The notes: generated by a model not told the origin, from the sequence alone. A DNA stretch of 64,000 nt from Hyphomicrobiales bacterium (GCA_900468065.1 UBTA01000044.1:1-64000), one strand, 5' to 3'. Positions 9,268-21,400 are shown, numbered from the stretch's first letter. Numbers and translations are program-made.

Positions 9268-10146
9268 CTAAAGTGCGTTCATCACCCAGTCGCAGAAGAT
9301 TTGCACTTCTTCGCGTGGGATGGATTTTTCGCGGCGCACCAGAAAATGAGACGACGGGATAGGCAAACGGTACCCGAACGGTGCGACCAGAATACCCTGC
9401 TTGAGATAGGGGCGGGCGAAGCGTTCCAAGACCATGACCGCACCAGCGCTCGCGATGACGGATTGAAGTGCGGTGAATGAAGAATCGACTTTGAACCACT
9501 CCTCCCTCATCTTAAGGTTCAAGCCGTACTGTTCCGAGAGCTGCGACCAATCGGCCTCTGATCCCATAATGCTGACAATCTTGTCTGCTGCCAGGGCCTG
9601 AATGGTAAGAGGTGGTGCGAAGGCTGCTGCATATTTCGGATGGCAGACCGGGATTGCGTACTCGTGACCCAGATGAAGGATGCTTCCGTCATCCCAATCG
9701 CCGCTGCCATAACGGATATCGATATCGGAGGGCTCGTCGTCAAATCGATCGGCCCAGACGAAAGTGCTAAGTTGAACCGAGATGTCGGGATGCTCTGAGT
9801 AAAACTCGGCAATGCGAGGGGCAATTACCAGTCCGGCAAAAGAAATTGAGGCGCGTACGCGCACTGTTCTTTTCTGGGATCTGTTGAAAAGCCCATTGGT
9901 CGCCGATTGCATATCGGAAAAGGATCGCCGGATGGGTTGTGCGTAGGCCTGTCCCATTTCCGTTAAGGTGACGCCTCGCGGCAGGCGCACAAACAAAATA
10001 GCCTTCAGGTATTTCTCAAGCAGCCGAATCTGTTGGCTCACTGCGGCTGGGGTCATGCCCAGCTCTTCAGCCGCTGCTGAAAAACTGCTGTGACGGGCCG
10101 CCGCCTCAAAACTTCGGAGCCAGGTAACATGCGGCAGCTTTACCAT
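9268..10146 (-). CDS. LysR-family transcriptional regulator (GcvA-like)
   Basis: A 292-residue LysR regulator. The N-terminal winged helix-turn-helix reads LRSFEAAARHSSFSAAAEEL then TPAAVSQQIRLLEKYL; the C-terminal periplasmic-binding-protein-like effector domain follows (SISFAGLVIAPRIAEFYSEH, DIDIRYGSGDW). The DIDIRYG block is typical of the GcvA/AmpR subgroup. It is divergent from the GMC oxidoreductase gene, the usual LysR arrangement, and most likely controls that operon from the 120-bp intergenic region. Confidence 0.9.
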   Translation of the reverse strand: MVKLPHVTWLRSFEAAARHSSFSAAAEELGMTPAAVSQQIRLLEKYLKAILFVRLPRGVTLTEMGQAYAQPIRRSFSDMQSATNGLFNRSQKRTVRVRASISFAGLVIAPRIAEFYSEHPDISVQLSTFVWADRFDDEPSDIDIRYGSGDWDDGSILHLGHEYAIPVCHPKYAAAFAPPLTIQALAADKIVSIMGSEADWSQLSEQYGLNLKMREEWFKVDSSFTALQSVIASAGAVMVLERFARPYLKQGILVAPFGYRLPIPSSHFLVRREKSIPREEVQIFCDWVMNAL

Positions 10147-10167
10147 GTTCTATCTACAATAAATATG

Positions 10168-10189
10168 ATGCCTTAGCACTAAGAAGCAT
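10168..10189. promoter_or_regulatory. Inverted repeat, candidate LysR operator
   Basis: ATGC-CTTAG-CA-CTAAG-AA-GCAT between the divergent LysR and GMC genes. The CTTAG/CTAAG core is perfect and the outer arms ATGC/GCAT extend it. Position and symmetry suit a LysR site, although it does not have the classic T-N11-A spacing. Confidence 0.45.
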
Positions 10190-10269
10190 TGTTTGAGTTG
10201 TCAATAAAACATTGGAATAGATCTCCGCGCAATCACAAGTGTTGTTGCGTCAGTTGGGAGGCTGATCCA

Positions 10270-11874
10270 ATGCATGCCGAGATTTATGATTATATCATCG
10301 TCGGTGCTGGGTCGGCGGGCTGCGTTCTGGCCAACCGCCTGAGCGAGAACCCCCGACACAAAGTGTTGCTGATCGAGGCAGGGGGTAGCGATGCCCGTTT
10401 CTGGATCAAGGTGCCTTTGGGCTATGCCAAGACTTTCACGGATCCGGCTGTGAACTGGTGCTACACTACGCAGGCAGATCCTGGTCTGAACGGGCGGTCA
10501 GCCTATTGGCCCCGAGGCCGGGTGATTGGCGGATCAAGTTCTATCAATGCGATGGCCTATCTGCGCGGGCTGCCACACGATTTTGACGATTGGGAGCGTG
10601 CAGGCGCCACAGGCTGGAACTGGGACACCGTTCGCAAAACCTATGAAGCGTTGGAAAGCCAAATTGATCGCAACGGCACGAGGGGTAGTGGGCCTTTGGT
10701 GGTTAGCGATGTCAGCGACGGGATGCACCCGTTCATACAGCATTTCTTCGCCGCGGCCCGGGAAATGGGCTGGAACGTTGCTCGTAACCTGAATGGCGAA
10801 GATGCCGATGGGCTTATGCGGATGCGCAGCACCGTCAGGAAAGGACGCCGCTGGTCCGTGGCGGATGCGTTCCTTCAGCCTGCAAAAGGCCGTCCGAACC
10901 TTCGGATCATATCCCGTGCCTTGGTGGAAAAAGTCATCCTCGAAGGTAGTCGAGCGACTGGCGTTGCATTTCGGATCAATGGCAGCCTTGAAGTGGCGCA
11001 AGCGGGCAATGAGGTGATCCTGTCCGCCGGGGCCATCAACTCGCCCCAGATTCTGCAATTGTCTGGCATTGGTCCCGCCTCACTGCTGCAAAAGCATGGT
11101 ATCCCGGTGCTGCACGACCTACCCGAGGTAGGCAAAGGCCTGCAGGACCATCTGGCGATCTCGCATTATTTCCGTGCTAATCAGCCAACGCTCAACAACA
11201 AACTGGGCAGTCGCTTTGGCCAAATGCTTGCGGGCCTACGCTATATGCTCACGCGCAAAGGACCGCTGAGTGTCCCGGTCAATCAGGTAAGCGGTTATGT
11301 GCGATCAACGCCGGGGGCGAACGCGCCCGATGTGCAAATCTATTGCAACCCGATGTCTTACCGCACCAGCGAATCCGGCACTGTTGGCATAGACCCAGAG
11401 CCGGGTTTCTTGCTGTGCGTACAACCCAGCCGCCCGACCAGCCGGGGCGAGGTGACCATTGCATCGGCCAACCCGGCTGACGCGCCACTCATCCAGCCCA
11501 ATTCTCTGTCGACCAATGAGGATTGCGACACAGTGATCAAGGCCAGCCGACTTCTGCAAGGGCTGGCGCAGACCGAGGCTATCCGTGCTGTGACCAAGGC
11601 GCGTCTCGAGCCTGACATCACAGCCATGGACGACGGCGCCCTGTTAGAAAATTTCCGCGTCCGCGCGGGCACTGTTTTTCACCCCAGTTGCACCTGCCGG
11701 ATGGGCCGGGATGCCACCACATCGGTGTTGGACGGACGTCTTCGCGTCCATGGTTTGACAGGGCTTCGGGTAGTTGATGCATCGGCATTCCCGAATATCA
11801 CGTCGGGCAACACCAATGGCCCTACCATCATGCTGGCTGCAAGGGCCGCTGATCTGATTTTGCAAGGCGCCTGA
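10270..11874 (+). CDS. GMC-family FAD-dependent oxidoreductase (choline/alcohol dehydrogenase-like)
   Basis: A 534-residue glucose-methanol-choline oxidoreductase that oxidises an alcohol to an aldehyde with bound FAD. The dinucleotide-binding motif is [18 protein letters not shown] near the N-terminus. [18 protein letters not shown] is GMC signature 1, [19 protein letters not shown] is signature 2, and the C-terminal [10 protein letters not shown] plus [16 protein letters not shown] carry the catalytic histidine region and the FAD end. GGGAG lies 9 bases before the ATG at 10270. It is followed within 20 bp by the dehydratase gene and then an aldehyde dehydrogenase, so it probably makes the aldehyde used downstream. 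Confidence 0.9.
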   Translation: MHAEIYDYIIVGAGSAGCVLANRLSENPRHKVLLIEAGGSDARFWIKVPLGYAKTFTDPAVNWCYTTQADPGLNGRSAYWPRGRVIGGSSSINAMAYLRGLPHDFDDWERAGATGWNWDTVRKTYEALESQIDRNGTRGSGPLVVSDVSDGMHPFIQHFFAAAREMGWNVARNLNGEDADGLMRMRSTVRKGRRWSVADAFLQPAKGRPNLRIISRALVEKVILEGSRATGVAFRINGSLEVAQAGNEVILSAGAINSPQILQLSGIGPASLLQKHGIPVLHDLPEVGKGLQDHLAISHYFRANQPTLNNKLGSRFGQMLAGLRYMLTRKGPLSVPVNQVSGYVRSTPGANAPDVQIYCNPMSYRTSESGTVGIDPEPGFLLCVQPSRPTSRGEVTIASANPADAPLIQPNSLSTNEDCDTVIKASRLLQGLAQTEAIRAVTKARLEPDITAMDDGALLENFRVRAGTVFHPSCTCRMGRDATTSVLDGRLRVHGLTGLRVVDASAFPNITSGNTNGPTIMLAARAADLILQGA

Positions 11875-11892
11875 GGGCAAAAGGACCATCCC

Positions 11893-13101
11893 ATGAAACT
11901 CGACAAGATAGAAACGTTTGTAGTTGGTAACCCGCCACCGCGCCATGGCGGACGCTATTTCATCTTTGTCCGGCTGACCACGGTCTGCGGAATCACTGGT
12001 GTGGGCGAGATCTACAATGCCACATTCGGCCCTAACCTTTGCGCTGCCATGGCAGTGGACGTGTTCGTTCGCCAGTTCGAGGGCAACGACCCTCATCATA
12101 TAGAGATGATGTGGCGTAAGACGTATGGAGCGGGATTCACCATGCGTCCCGATGTGACTGTAATGGGCGTGCTTAGCGGCCTGGAAATGGCGTGTTGGGA
12201 CATTATCGGCAAGGCTGCCGACCAGCCCGTCTATCAGCTCTTGGGCGGCAAGGTGCATGAGCGTCTGCGCAGCTACACCTATCTTTATCCGCCGGCGGGC
12301 GATGTCTATCCCAACCCGGATGCGCCCAACGTCTACAACAACGCCGAACTCGCCGCCGAGGTCGCGGCCAAAGCGGTTGAGCAGGGCTTTACGGCAGTCA
12401 AATTCGACCCCGCGGGCCCTTATTCAATTTATGACGGCCATCAGCCAAGGTTGATCGACCTCGATCTGTCGGAGCAATTCTGTAAACGCATCCGCGAGGC
12501 GGTTGGCAGCCGCGCGGACCTTCTGTTCGGTACTCACGGTCAGTTCACCGTCTCTGGCGCCAAACGCATGGCGCGGCGACTGGAGGCCTACGATCCACTG
12601 TGGTTCGAAGAGCCTCTGCCCCCGGAAAACCCCGCCGATATGGCCGAGGTGGCCCGCTTCACCTCGATCCCTATCGCGGCCGGCGAACGCCTGACCACCA
12701 AGCATGAATTCGCGCGGATGCTTGAGGCGGGTGCGGCCTCGATCCTGCAAATGAACCTCGGGCGGGTCGGAGGGATACTTGAAGCCAAGAAAATTGCCTC
12801 GATGGCCGAAACTCGTTCAGCCCAGATCGCGCCGCACCTCTATTGCGGCCCCATAGTCGCGGCAGCCAATATCCAGATTGGAACTTGCAGTCCTAACTTT
12901 CTAATTCTTGAATCGATTGGGCGCTTCGATGGGCCATTCATGAATTTCCTGACGACGCCGATCAGCTGGGAAGACGGCTACGTCATTCCGCCCAACACTC
13001 CTGGTCTTGGCATAGAATTGAACGACGCAGCCATCGCCGCCAACCCCTACACCGGCACCGAACTACATCTCAATATGGTAACTGAATCGGTTGTTCAGTA
13101 A
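11893..13101 (+). CDS. Enolase-superfamily (mandelate racemase/muconate lactonizing) sugar-acid dehydratase
   Basis: A 402-residue enzyme related to galactonate/mannonate-type dehydratases, which remove water from acid sugars. Barrel blocks are visible in order: TAVKFDPAGPYSIYDGHQ, LLFGTHGQFTVSGAKR, DPLWFEEPLPPEN, IAAGERLTTKHEF, LQMNLGRVGGILEAKK and IAPHLYCGP. The two EE/GE acids and the histidines in GTHGQ and PHLY are the likely metal and acid-base residues. The substrate cannot be set from sequence. It is 18 bp after the GMC gene, in one operon with it. Confidence 0.85.
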   Translation: MKLDKIETFVVGNPPPRHGGRYFIFVRLTTVCGITGVGEIYNATFGPNLCAAMAVDVFVRQFEGNDPHHIEMMWRKTYGAGFTMRPDVTVMGVLSGLEMACWDIIGKAADQPVYQLLGGKVHERLRSYTYLYPPAGDVYPNPDAPNVYNNAELAAEVAAKAVEQGFTAVKFDPAGPYSIYDGHQPRLIDLDLSEQFCKRIREAVGSRADLLFGTHGQFTVSGAKRMARRLEAYDPLWFEEPLPPENPADMAEVARFTSIPIAAGERLTTKHEFARMLEAGAASILQMNLGRVGGILEAKKIASMAETRSAQIAPHLYCGPIVAAANIQIGTCSPNFLILESIGRFDGPFMNFLTTPISWEDGYVIPPNTPGLGIELNDAAIAANPYTGTELHLNMVTESVVQ

Positions 13102-13132
13102 ACCCATGCAGATTTTGGAAAGTGACAGCCAA

Positions 13133-14569
13133 ATGAAAAAACTCGATCGATTTTATATCAATGGCGCTTGGGTGCTCCCGGTATCTGGCAAGCCCTTTGC
13201 GATCACCAATCCGGCGACGAACAGGCCCGTTGGCGAGGTGATGCTTGGCGGGAGTCGCGATGTCGATGTAGCTGTCACGGCAGCAAAAACGGCCTTCGAG
13301 AGCTTCTCAAAAACCAGCAAGGAAGAGCGAATCGCCCTGTTGGAACGGCTCCAGGATGTATTTTCCGATCGGCTGGAGGAAATGGCGCAGGCAATTAGCG
13401 TTGAAATGGGCGCGCCCATAACCATGTCACGCGAAGTCCAAGCTTACTGTGGGATCGAGCATATTAGGTCCTTTATCACCGCGCTGAAAGAGCAGCCAGA
13501 GCGTGAGGTTCTGCCCAATTCCGATATCCTGATCCGCGAACCGATCGGGGTTTGCGGGCTGATTACCCCTTGGAACTGGCCGATTAGCCAGGTTGCGCAG
13601 AAGGTTCTTCCGGCGTTTGCGACAGGGGCGACATGCGTGTTGAAGCCGTCGGAATATGCGCCACTTTCCGCTGCTTTGTTTGCCGAGTTTGTACACGAGG
13701 CTGGCTATCCGGCGGGCGTCTTCAATCTCGTGTTCGGGGATGGGCCTGGTGTCGGTGCCGCGATGTCGCGCCACCCCGATATTGCGATGATGTCATTCAC
13801 CGGTTCCACGCGCGCAGGCATTTTGGTGTCCAAGGATGCCGCCGATACAGTCAAACGGGTCACACTCGAACTTGGGGGAAAATCCCCAAATCTGGTTTTT
13901 GCAGACGCCGATCTGGAAACGCGCGTGGCCGCCTCGGTGGCAGATTGTTTTTATAATACAGGCCAGTCGTGCAATGCACCCACCCGGATGCTGGTTGAGC
14001 GCAGTGTTTATGACCGTGTGCTCGGCATCGCCAAACGCGCAGCAGAGGCGCAAAAGGTGGGCGATCCTATGAAGCCCGGAGATCATATCGGTCCGCTGTT
14101 TGATCAGCTCCAGTTTGACCGCGTGCAGGCGATGATTCAGATCGGCATCGACGAAGGCGCGCGCCTTCTGGTCGGTGGCTTGGGTAAGCCAGAGGGGCTG
14201 GAACAGGGTTGCTTTGTCAAACCCACAATCTTTGCGGATGTGACCAACACAATGCGCATCGCCCGCGAGGAAATTTTCGGACCGGTTCTGGTGATCATCC
14301 CCTTCGACACAGAAGAGGACGCCATCGCCATCGCCAACGACAGCAATTACGGCCTTGCCGCCTATCTGCAAACCAATGACGCAGCCCGCGCTGAGCGGGT
14401 CTCAGACGCGTTGCGCGCCGGGACTATCACTATCAATGGACAATCGACGAATTATGGCTCACCTTTCGGGGGCTATAAGCAATCAGGCAACGGGCGCGAA
14501 GGGGGTGTCTTCGGGCTGGAGGACTATCAGGAACTCAAGGTGCGCCGACCTATCCAGATAGCGTCCTGA
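13133..14569 (+). CDS. NAD(P)-dependent aldehyde dehydrogenase
   Basis: A 478-residue aldehyde dehydrogenase. The family blocks are TPWNWPISQVAQKVLPA, the cofactor motif FTGSTRAG, the general-base glutamate in LELGGKSPN, the catalytic cysteine in NTGQSCNAPTR (about residue 280) and GREIFGPV-like EEIFGPVLVI. The ATG at 13133 is used because it gives the normal N-terminus KLDRFYINGAW. It is the last gene of the GMC/dehydratase operon and probably oxidises the aldehyde made by it. A 7-bp GC-rich hairpin follows the stop codon. Confidence 0.9.
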   Translation: MKKLDRFYINGAWVLPVSGKPFAITNPATNRPVGEVMLGGSRDVDVAVTAAKTAFESFSKTSKEERIALLERLQDVFSDRLEEMAQAISVEMGAPITMSREVQAYCGIEHIRSFITALKEQPEREVLPNSDILIREPIGVCGLITPWNWPISQVAQKVLPAFATGATCVLKPSEYAPLSAALFAEFVHEAGYPAGVFNLVFGDGPGVGAAMSRHPDIAMMSFTGSTRAGILVSKDAADTVKRVTLELGGKSPNLVFADADLETRVAASVADCFYNTGQSCNAPTRMLVERSVYDRVLGIAKRAAEAQKVGDPMKPGDHIGPLFDQLQFDRVQAMIQIGIDEGARLLVGGLGKPEGLEQGCFVKPTIFADVTNTMRIAREEIFGPVLVIIPFDTEEDAIAIANDSNYGLAAYLQTNDAARAERVSDALRAGTITINGQSTNYGSPFGGYKQSGNGREGGVFGLEDYQELKVRRPIQIAS

Positions 14570-14573
14570 GTCT

Positions 14574-14592
14574 GCCCCTTTTTCCAAGGGGC
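14574..14592 (+). terminator. Hairpin after the ALDH gene
   Basis: GCCCCTT-TTTCC-AAGGGGC, a perfect 7-bp stem starting 4 bases after the stop codon. There is no T-run after the stem, so it may be a weak or factor-assisted terminator. Confidence 0.4.
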
Positions 14593-15368
14593 GGGTGTCC
14601 AGCCTGCGGCAGAAGGTGCCACCCATATCCAAACTTAATGCTCTCCTGGCAAGAGATGACGACGATGGTACCGCCAATATTTTTACACAGGACCGGCGCT
14701 CGCCAGCGCCTGTTCGGTTTCCGGCGCTATTTCCAGTTTCTCATCCTCTTGCTACCTTTACGGTTGTAAAGTTCAGCCCGACCTGGAGTGCCCACTTGGG
14801 CAGGAGAGAAGCGACAGGGCAGCCTTGAGCATCCTTCGCCCTGTATCAAAAGCGCCTCGCTCCCATCGGCAATGAGCTTGGCTTATTCGGAACCAAATGA
14901 GCTGCATGAGAACCGTCCCTTGCTGCAACTCAACGGATCTCCTTCGCTTGGCTGGGCTCGCTTTTTCAGCTCGCTCCGGCCGCGGGCGCGCCATCCGACG
15001 GCACCGCGGCTGGAAAACAGCCGAACAACACCGCAGAATGAACCCCACGATGGCTGTGATTGCCCTTAGCACTGAGTCCAGGACAAGGGAGGGCAGGGCT
15101 CCCCTCGAACCGCGCGGCGCCCGGTCGATACCGGCGACGCGCGGTAATGGCCTGTGATATTTCCCGTACAAAGGGGGAGGGTGAATGCTCATCCCACGGC
15201 GACGTACGAGACTGTCAAGTCGCCTGGCGCGGAAAGCGGAGGTCTCCTCGGGTCCCAACAAGCGATCGTCATCGGGTTCGGCGAACACGGCCGCAGGCGG
15301 CCTCGTGCATCCTGCCTATGATCGCTGGGCGGTTCGCACCGCAGGCCTACCCCATCGATGTAGTGCGA
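14593..15368. other. Long non-coding stretch, no recognisable gene
   Basis: About 780 bases without a gene I can support. A 171-codon open frame on the minus strand (14773-15288) has a composition typical of GC-rich antisense reading, with no domain. No transposase or RNA gene was recognised. Confidence 0.5.
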
Positions 15369-15382
15369 CACTAAAATTAGTG
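15369..15382. promoter_or_regulatory. Palindrome upstream of the giant gene
   Basis: CACTAA-AA-TTAGTG, a perfect inverted repeat at the start of a locally AT-rich patch about 110 bases before the giant surface-protein gene. It is a plausible operator; the regulator is unknown. Confidence 0.4.
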
Positions 15383-15494
15383 GTTACTTATTTAGCTATT
15401 GCTACTTTTGGATGGCTTATTTGCTCTGCTGAAATTGATTATCCTCCAATACTTGCATGACTTTACCATGCGCGATTTCGCGAAAGGTCATTCG

Positions 15495-18400
15495 ATGCGT
15501 GGCGACCGCTGGTGGGATTTCCGGTCATTTCTGTCGGGCAAATCGGCTGCCAAATTTCTGGCCATCGACGCGAGGGCGCGGTTGCGCAAGGTCGCGCCGA
15601 AAGAACGCGAAGGCCATTGGCACCGCGCAGCCGCTTGGTCGGACAACCGTTGGAGTGAACACGACGCCGTGGTCGTTGCGACACCGGGCAGCCCCGTCGT
15701 CGTGACCTGCGTAGACCAAGCAGAACCGGTTGCATCCCCGATCACCGGCATGACCACCACGAAACTCGGCACTGACATTCGTTTCCCCGGTACCCATGGC
15801 ACGGTTCTGTCGGCGGAACTGGCAGGGGAAGGGGCGATTTCGGCAGGGCCGGTTTGGCGCACTTCGTCGCGGGCCTACCACCGGCCGTGGGCTGCTGCCA
15901 AATCCGAAGGCGGGAAATATGCCACCGAAAAGCCGTCGCTGCTTGCCGCCGGGGCGATCGGCGGATCGTTGGAGCCGTCGCCCTCGGGGCCGATGTCCGT
16001 CACGACCGACAAGGCGGACTACGCGCCGGGCAGCTCGGCGACTTTTGTCGTGTCCAAACTTGCCCCTGGAAGTTCGGTCGCCTTCGCCGTCGCCGATCTG
16101 GAAAGTGATCCCGGCGTGAATGGCGTTGCTGACGTCTATACGCCGTTCAGCGTAACGGACGGCGGCGCCGGTGATTCCGATGGGCTCGTCAATGGCAACG
16201 TCGTCGCGCAATGGCGCGTACCGTCCGACGGAAGGGCTACCAACGCGAGGCTGCGGCTCACTGCGACGTCCGGCAATCAGACTGCCACCACAACGTTCTC
16301 CGATGCGCCCAACGCGATCGTGCTGGAGAACCAAAAGCCTGGCAATCCGGAGAGCGAATGGGGCATCGCCGGCGCGGGCAACTCGAACATCGAGGGCTTC
16401 GCCACCGATATCAGCATCAACCGGGGTCAGACCGTCAACTTCAAGGTCAACACAAACTCCAACAACTATCGCATCGATATCTACCGGCTCGGATACTACG
16501 GCGGCATGGGTGCCAGAAAGGTCGACACGATCCAGCACACCGGCGTCCAGAACCAGCCCACGCCGTTGCGCGACAGCACCACCGGTTTGGTAGATGCCGG
16601 AAACTGGTCCGTTTCGGCCTCCTGGGCAATTCCGGCCGACGCGGTATCCGGGATCTACTTCGCGAAGCTCGTCCGCCAGGACGGTACCCCCGGTGAGAAC
16701 CAGATCCCGTTCATCGTTCGAGATGACAGCAGCCACAGCGATGTCATCTTCCAGACCTCGGACGAGACCTGGCAGGCTTACAACCCTTGGGGAGGCGCCA
16801 ACCTGTATCAGGGCAACGGCCCCGGCGGCGACTCCTCCCCCGGGCGCGCATATGCGGTAAGCTACAATCGCCCGATCACCACGAGAGGCGGCGGCCTCGC
16901 GGCCGGGCCCCAGGATTACATTTTCGGTGTCGAGTACCCGGCCCTGCGATGGCTGGAGCAGAACGGCTATGATGTTTCCTACATGGCCGGAATGGACTCC
17001 GATCGTCTCGGCAGCCTGATCCAGAACCACAAGATGTTTCTGAGTGTCGGCCACGACGAGTACTGGTCGGGACAACAGCGCGCCAACGTCGAGGCCGCGC
17101 GGGACGCCGGCGTGAATCTCTCCTTCTGGAGCGGCAACGAGGTTTACTGGGAGACGCGCTTTGCCCCAAGCATCAGCTCGGGAGCCCAACCCTACCGCAC
17201 GCTTGTGTCCTACAAGGAGACCAGAGCCGGGCCCATCGATCCGGACAATCAGTGGACCGGGACCTACCGGGACCCGCGGTTCGTCTCTCCGACCTCGGTT
17301 GGTGGTGGGCGGCCGGAGAATGCCCTGACCGGCACGATGTTCCAGGTCGATTCGTACAGGAGCGACGCGATCACCATCCCGTATGACGACGCCAATCTGC
17401 GCTTCTGGCGAGACACTTCCGTCGCGAACCTGCAGCCGGGTCAAACGGCAACCCTGACGCGGAACTATCTCGGATACGAATGGGACGAGTCCCCCGACAA
17501 TGGCTTCCGTCCTGCCGGTCTCATCGAACTGTCGTCGACCACGCTGCCCGTCGGCGAATATCTGTTGGACTACGGCACCAAAACCGGATCGGCAACTGCA
17601 ACGCACAATCTGACCCTATACCGCGCTCCGAGTGGTGCCCTGGTGTTTGGCGCCGGCACGGTCTACTGGGCATGGGCCCTCGATTCCCACCATGACCTCG
17701 AGGCAACCCCGGTTGACCCGCGCGTCAAGCAGGCGATGGTAAACCTGCTGGCCGACATGGGGGTTCAGCCCGGCTCGCTGGAGACCGGTCTGATCCCGGC
17801 AATCCAGTCGACGGATGTCACAAAGCCGGTGTCTGTCATCACCGCACCGAATGGCGGGGCCGCTTTCAAGGTGGGCGACGCCATCACCATCAGCGGCACG
17901 GCTTCCGACGTCGGTGGCGTCATCGCCGCCGTCGAGGTTTCGACCGATGGCGGCACGACCTGGCACCGTGCGGTGGGGGACGAAACCTGGAGCTACAGCT
18001 GGGTCGCAGCGAGACCCGGCACGGTTACGATCAAGACCCGGGCGGTGGACGACAGCGTCAACCTGGAGGCCGCCGGTGCCGGCCGGACCGTGACGGTCAC
18101 AGGCAACAATTTCTTTTCGGCTTCGGCGTCACCGCCCCTCGTGCCGGATGTCGATGACAAGGCTATCGAACTGGGTATGAAGTTCCAATCTTCGGTGGCC
18201 GGTACCGTGGCGGGCGTCCGATACTACAAGAGCGACTTGAACATCGGCCCTCATACGGCATCGCTGTGGTCCAGCACCGGGACCAGGCTGGCTACGGCCA
18301 CCTTCACCAATGAATCCGGGGTCGGCTGGCAGGCGGTGAGCTTTTCCACCCCGGTCGCAATCACCGCCGGCACGACCTATGTGGTGTCCTATCACACCAA

Positions 18401-21400
18401 CTACGGCCACTATACGGCAACGGGAAACTATTTCGCGTCTGCCGGGACAAACGGTGTCCTTTCGACACCCGCGAATGCCGGTGTCTACGCGTACAATACA
18501 GCCAGTGTCTTTCCGAACAGCACCTACAATGCCGAGAACTACTGGGTCGACGTCCTATTCAATCCGGCGTCGGCCAACACCGCGCCGACGGCGGTGGCAG
18601 ACACGGGCGATGCCACGGAAAAAGGCGGCGTCGCCAATGGCTCGGGCGGCTCGGCCGCCAGCGGCAACGTGCTGACCAACGATACCGATCCCAACGCCGG
18701 CGACACCAAGACGGTGACCGCGGTCAGCTTCGGCGCAGTCAACGGAACGCTCGGCACGGCGCTCGCCGGAGCGCATGGCAGCCTCGTGCTTGGCGCCACA
18801 GGTACCTTCACCTATTCGGTCAACGAGAGCGATGCCGCCGTCCAGGCCTTGCGGCAATCGACCAATATGCTGACCGACGTCTTCGCCTATACGATGCGCG
18901 ACACGGCTGGCGCCACATCCTCGACGACCCTCACGGTCAGCATTCATGGCGCCAACGACGGACCGGTACTCGCCATCCAGACCGGCAGCCAGAGTGCGGT
19001 CGTCGACACGTCCTTCTCGCTGGTGCTGACTGCTGGCACTTTCACCGACTTTGATGCCAGCGACACGCTCACCTATGCGGCATTCGCCGCCGATGGGTCG
19101 GCGCTTCCCGCCTGGCTGACCTTCGACGCCGCGACACGCACATTTTCCGGTACGCCACGGGCCGCAAATGTCGGCACGCAGGGCGTCAAGGTCACGGCCA
19201 CCGATCTCGGCGGCCTCACTGCGAGCGAGATCTTCGACATCGGCGTGACGACAACGCCCAATACCGCGCCGACCGCGGTGGCCGACACGGGCGATGCCAC
19301 GGAAAAAGGCGGTGTCGCCAACGGCTCCGGCGGCTCGGCCGCCAGCGGCAACGTGCTGACCAACGACTTCGACACAGATTTCGGCGACACCACGATCGTG
19401 ACCGCGGTCAGCTTCGGCGCAGTCAACGGGACGCTTGGCACGGCGCTTGCCGGAGCGCATGGCAGCCTCGTGCTTGGCGCCGCAGGCACCTTTACCTACA
19501 CGGTCAACGAGACCGATGCCGCCGTGCAAGCCTTGCTGCAATCGACCAGTACGCTGACCGACGTCTTCACCTACGCGATTCGCGACACGGCTGGCGCCAC
19601 ATCCTCTACGACCCTCACGGTCAGCATCCATGGTGCCAATGACGGACCTGTGCTCGCCGTCCAGACCGGTACCCAGAGCGCGGCCGCGGGCTCGCCCTAT
19701 TCGCTGGTGCTTCCCGCCGGCACCTTTACCGACGTCGATACCGGCGAAACGCTCACCTACATGGCAACCGCCGCCGATGGCTCGGCGCTTCCCGCCTGGC
19801 TGGCCTTCAACGCCGCGACACGCACCTTTTCCGGCATGCCAGCGGCTGCGAATGTCGGCACGCAGGGCATCAAGGTCACGGCCACCGATCTCGGCGGCCT
19901 TGCTGCGAGCGAGACCTTCAACATCACAGTCACGACCGTGCAAACCCAGGGCGTGGTATCTCTCAGCGGAACAACGACCCAATATCAAACGATCGCCGCA
20001 AACGTCCTGGACGTCGATGGTCTGTTGCCGGGGACGACTATCACCTATCGGTGGCAGCAGAGCGCGGACAACGGCAATACCTGGACCGACATAACCGGCG
20101 CAACCGCATCTGCCCTGACACTACAGCAGGATCAGGTCGGAAAGCGGGCCCGGGTGGTTGCTGCCTACAAGGATGCCCTGGGCAATACCGAGTCCGTCAC
20201 GAGCAGCATCACGAACGCAGTCGCCAATGTGAACGACGTCGGTTTGGCCTCGTTCACCGGAGCGCCCGTTCAGGGCCAGACACTTTCGGCAAATGTTGCT
20301 GATCCGGACGGCTTGGCAAACGTACCGATCACCTATCGTTGGCAACAACTGGTCGGAAACACGTGGAGCAATATCTCCGGCGCTACGGGTTCGAGTTGGA
20401 CGCTCCAGGCGGCGCAGGTCGGCCGGCAGGTCCGCCTGCGTGTAACCTATACCGACCAGGGGTCGGCAACCGAAAGCAACCGGACGAGCCCGGCGACCCC
20501 GCTGATCATCGCAAGCAATCCCGCCGGAAATGACGCTGGCGTCGTATCCGTCAGCGGGACTGCAACGCAATATCAGACGCTTGCAGCGAGCGTTACCGAT
20601 GTCGACGGTATTGCCCCCGCTGCAATCAGTTATCGGTGGCAGCAAAGCAATGGTAGCAGTTGGAGCGATATTCCCGACGCCACTGCGAGCACCCTGACAA
20701 TACAGCAGGCCCAGGTTGGAAGGCAGGTCCGTGTCTTGGCCGCCTACACGGACGCCCAAGGCAACACCGCCACAGTCAGCAGTGATCCAACGCCGGCAAT
20801 CGCGAATGTGAACGACGTTGGCGTGTCAACGATCACGGGCGCTCCGGTTCAGGGCAAGACCTTGACTGCAGCCGCCACGGATCTCGACGGACTTGCCAAT
20901 GTAACGGTGGCGTATAGCTGGCAGCAACTGATCGGAACCACCTGGACCAATATTTCCGGAGCCACGGGCCAGACCTGGACGCTTCAAGCCGCACAGTTGG
21001 GCAGGCAGGTCCGGGCAAGGGTGTCCTACACCGATCAACTGAGTGGCGTCGAATCCAATCGCACGAGTGTGCCGACACCGTCGATCAGTCCAGCAAACAA
21101 CAACCAGGGTGTGCTGAGCATCAGCGGGACACCGACGCAAAACCAGCTGTTGACGGCCTCGGTTATCGATGCTGACGGCGTCCCGGGAGCGGTGTCGTAT
21201 CAGTGGCAACAGAGTAGCAACGGCAGCGTTTGGACCAATATTGGCGGGGCTACCACCAGCACGCTGCTCCTCCAGCAGGGCCAGGTCGGTAGCTTCGTGC
21301 GGGCAACGGCCACCTACGTCGACCCATTGGGCAGCGGGGAGAACGTGTCCAGTCCGGCGACGTTTTCCACCGTCGCCAACGTTAACGACGCGCCCCTGCT

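Noticed and set aside
14773-15288. 171-codon minus-strand frame in the long non-coding stretch
   Set aside because: Low-complexity Arg-rich product without a domain or ribosome site.
15525-17606. 693-codon open frame on the minus strand inside the giant gene
   Set aside because: Antisense of a GC-rich coding sequence with strong plus-strand domain matches; the minus product is Arg/Gly/Val-rich with no domain.
18576-19943. Regular repeats considered as a CRISPR array
   Set aside because: Units are 684 bp, in frame and protein-coding; no short direct repeats with unique spacers and no cas genes exist in the window.
18555-19988. 477-codon minus-strand open frame over the VCBS repeats
   Set aside because: It mirrors the tandem repeats of the plus-strand gene and has no independent start signal or domain.
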